Source: Bacillota bacterium | GTDB taxonomy: Bacteria; Bacillota; Clostridia; Clostridiales; Caloramatoraceae | Direction: 5' to 3' | Assembly: GCA_023415335.1 (NCBI GenBank) | Contig: JAEZLD010000038.1 | Span: forward strand, 1-6,394 | Length of the DNA: 6,394 nucleotides | In this document: piece after piece, positions 5,256 through 6,394 of the stretch | Layout: every line of letters starts with the position of its first letter | How positions within the stretch are numbered: position 1 is the first letter of the stretch | Program-made: the position numbers and the translations under genes | The notes under the pieces: model-generated | What the model was told of the DNA's origin: nothing | Databases searched by the model: none | What the model saw: the letters and a program-made list of their open reading frames with translations, nothing else

Positions 5256-6394
5256 TTATGCTCCACTAATGAGTATTCTTACCTTCTCTATTCTCTTTTC
5301 AGCAACCTTTTCAACCTTAAAGGAAAAGTTCTCGTATTCCACAACCGGGTTTTCATTCTCATTGGGTATGCTCCCTAGAAGTGTCATAACAAAACCGCCT
5401 ACAGTATCAAAGTCATCTGAAGGAAGGTTTATATCCAGCATGTCATTAATCTCATATATAGGAACTGTCCCCTCTACCAAATATATATTATTTTCCAGCT
5501 TCTTAATTGGCTCATCTGAAACATCATATTCATCAAATATGTTGCCCATTACCTCTTCTATAATGTCCTCAATGGTAACAATACCCGAAAAGCCACCATA
5601 CTCATCTATAAGTACAGCCATATGGTTTTTAGTAGACTGCAGCTCCTTGAAAAGAGCATCAATATTCTTGGTTTCAGGTATGAAATATGCAGGTCTTATG
5701 ATGCTTTTCAAAGATATCTGTTCCCTCTGCTTATCCTTAAGCTCCATAAAAAGGTCCTTCATATATAATACACCTATTATGTTGTCATAGTCATTTTCAT
5801 ACACAGGCACTCTGGAATACTGCTCCTCAAGCACCTGGTCTATAACCTGGCAGATAGGCGTGTTTATCTCTATCGTAAAGACATCTGGTCTTGGTGTCAT
5901 TATTTCCTTTGCCAAGGTATCGTCAAACTGGAATATGCCATCAATCATGTCCTTTTCAATCTTGTTAATCACTCCGCTTTCCTCTCCTACCTGTATCATA
6001 GAGCGGATTTCCTCCTCTGATACCTTCTCCTCCAGATTTTCCGTATGAAAACCTAGAAGCTTTAGTACCGTGTTAGTGGAAAAGGTAAGCAGCTTTACAA
6101 AAGGAAAGGTGATTTTGGAAACAACACTTATTACGCGGGCAGCAAACAGAGCCATTTTTTCAGAGTTTTGAAGCGCGATTCTTTTAGGAACCAGCTCTCC
6201 GAAAACTAGGGTTATGTATGACAGCAGCAGTGTAATCACAACTACCGATATCTCTGAACTTGCTGGCAACCCTAATGACTTTAAAGCACTATCCAGATAC
6301 CCGGCTATGCTTGTTGCAGCTGAGGCACTGGCTAAGTAGCCTGCCAGCGTTATTCCAACTTGAATAGTTGCAAGAAATCTTCCCGGCTCATCCA
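5256..6394 (-). CDS. CNNM/CorC-HlyC family membrane protein with CBS pair (N-terminus off right edge)
   Basis: 378 residues are visible; the frame is open through base 6394, so the TTG at 6269 is internal and not the start. Family members have about 420-450 residues, so roughly the first 40-70, with the first membrane helix, are missing. Numbering from the first visible codon: DEPGRFLATIQVGITLAGYL (1-20) and hydrophobic segments to about 130 form the CNNM (DUF21) membrane domain, including GELVPKR (65-71). An acidic helical linker (SEEEIRSMIQVGEESG) leads to EIMTPR (163-168), then CBS 1 with YSRVPVY (192-198) and CBS 2 with DEYGGFSGIVTIEDIIEEVMG (263-283). A CorC/HlyC C-terminal domain (about 295-378) ends the chain. 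CNNM/CorC homologues export Mg2+ or other divalent cations and bind ATP-Mg at the CBS pair; the old name 'hemolysin' is by similarity only. Substrate here is unproven. It ends on the terminator at 5215-5251. Confidence 0.95.
   Translation of the reverse strand, partial: DEPGRFLATIQVGITLAGYLASASAATSIAGYLDSALKSLGLPASSEISVVVITLLLSYITLVFGELVPKRIALQNSEKMALFAARVISVVSKITFPFVKLLTFSTNTVLKLLGFHTENLEEKVSEEEIRSMIQVGEESGVINKIEKDMIDGIFQFDDTLAKEIMTPRPDVFTIEINTPICQVIDQVLEEQYSRVPVYENDYDNIIGVLYMKDLFMELKDKQREQISLKSIIRPAYFIPETKNIDALFKELQSTKNHMAVLIDEYGGFSGIVTIEDIIEEVMGNIFDEYDVSDEPIKKLENNIYLVEGTVPIYEINDMLDINLPSDDFDTVGGFVMTLLGSIPNENENPVVEYENFSFKVEKVAEKRIEKVRILISGA

Noticed and set aside
5242..5790. Plus-strand open frame of 182 residues
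   Set aside because: It is antisense to the CBS and CorC/HlyC domains, is Ser/Ile-rich with no family resemblance, and starts within the terminator hairpin without a ribosome site.
6267..6269. TTG as the start of the CNNM protein
   Set aside because: The frame continues upstream to the window edge with the family-typical membrane sequence (EPGRFLATIQVGITLAG), so the gene is simply cut by the window.

Overview
The window reads as chromosomal DNA of an endospore-forming, low-GC anaerobe of the class Clostridia. The grounds are the cotJABC spore-coat operon, strong Shine-Dalgarno sites (AGGAGG-like), heavy use of ATA and AGA/AGG codons, very AT-rich intergenic DNA, and Clostridia-type families: a desulfoferrodoxin-like domain, DUF1540 and DUF4438. 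I cannot name a genus. I see no tRNA, rRNA, CRISPR array, insertion sequence or phage gene.

Layout from left to right. (1) Positions 1-485, minus strand: the N-terminal part of an unrecognised conserved protein that runs off the left edge. (2) Positions 486-895: a gene-free, extremely AT-rich stretch with one strong hairpin terminator (831-875) that ends the operon to its right. (3) Positions 896-2007, minus strand: cotJA-cotJB-cotJC, tightly packed with 12-14 base gaps. (4) Positions 2158-3018, plus strand: a DUF4438 protein, divergent from cotJ. (5) Positions 3137-4039, plus strand: a diacylglycerol/lipid kinase family protein preceded by a palindrome overlapping its likely promoter. (6) Positions 4100-4684, minus strand: a one-chain fusion of an XRE-type DNA-binding domain to a desulfoferrodoxin/superoxide-reductase-like domain. 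It converges with the kinase on a shared bidirectional terminator. (7) Positions 4885-5208, plus strand: a small Cys-rich protein with two DUF1540 repeats, divergent from the fusion gene. (8) Positions 5256-6394, minus strand: a CNNM/CorC-HlyC membrane protein with paired CBS domains, running off the right edge.

How the genes may work together. CotJA, CotJB and CotJC form a sporulation unit, and CotJC keeps all five manganese ligands of Mn-catalases. The most interesting unit is 4100-5208. There a predicted transcription factor carries an iron-binding redox domain that retains every predicted metal ligand but has lost the Glu-Lys pair used by superoxide reductases. It is divergent from a small tetra-Cys repeat protein, across a spacer holding two facing promoters and nested palindromes. 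This looks like a self-contained redox or metal sensing switch, but that is inference. The other genes look like independent single-gene units.
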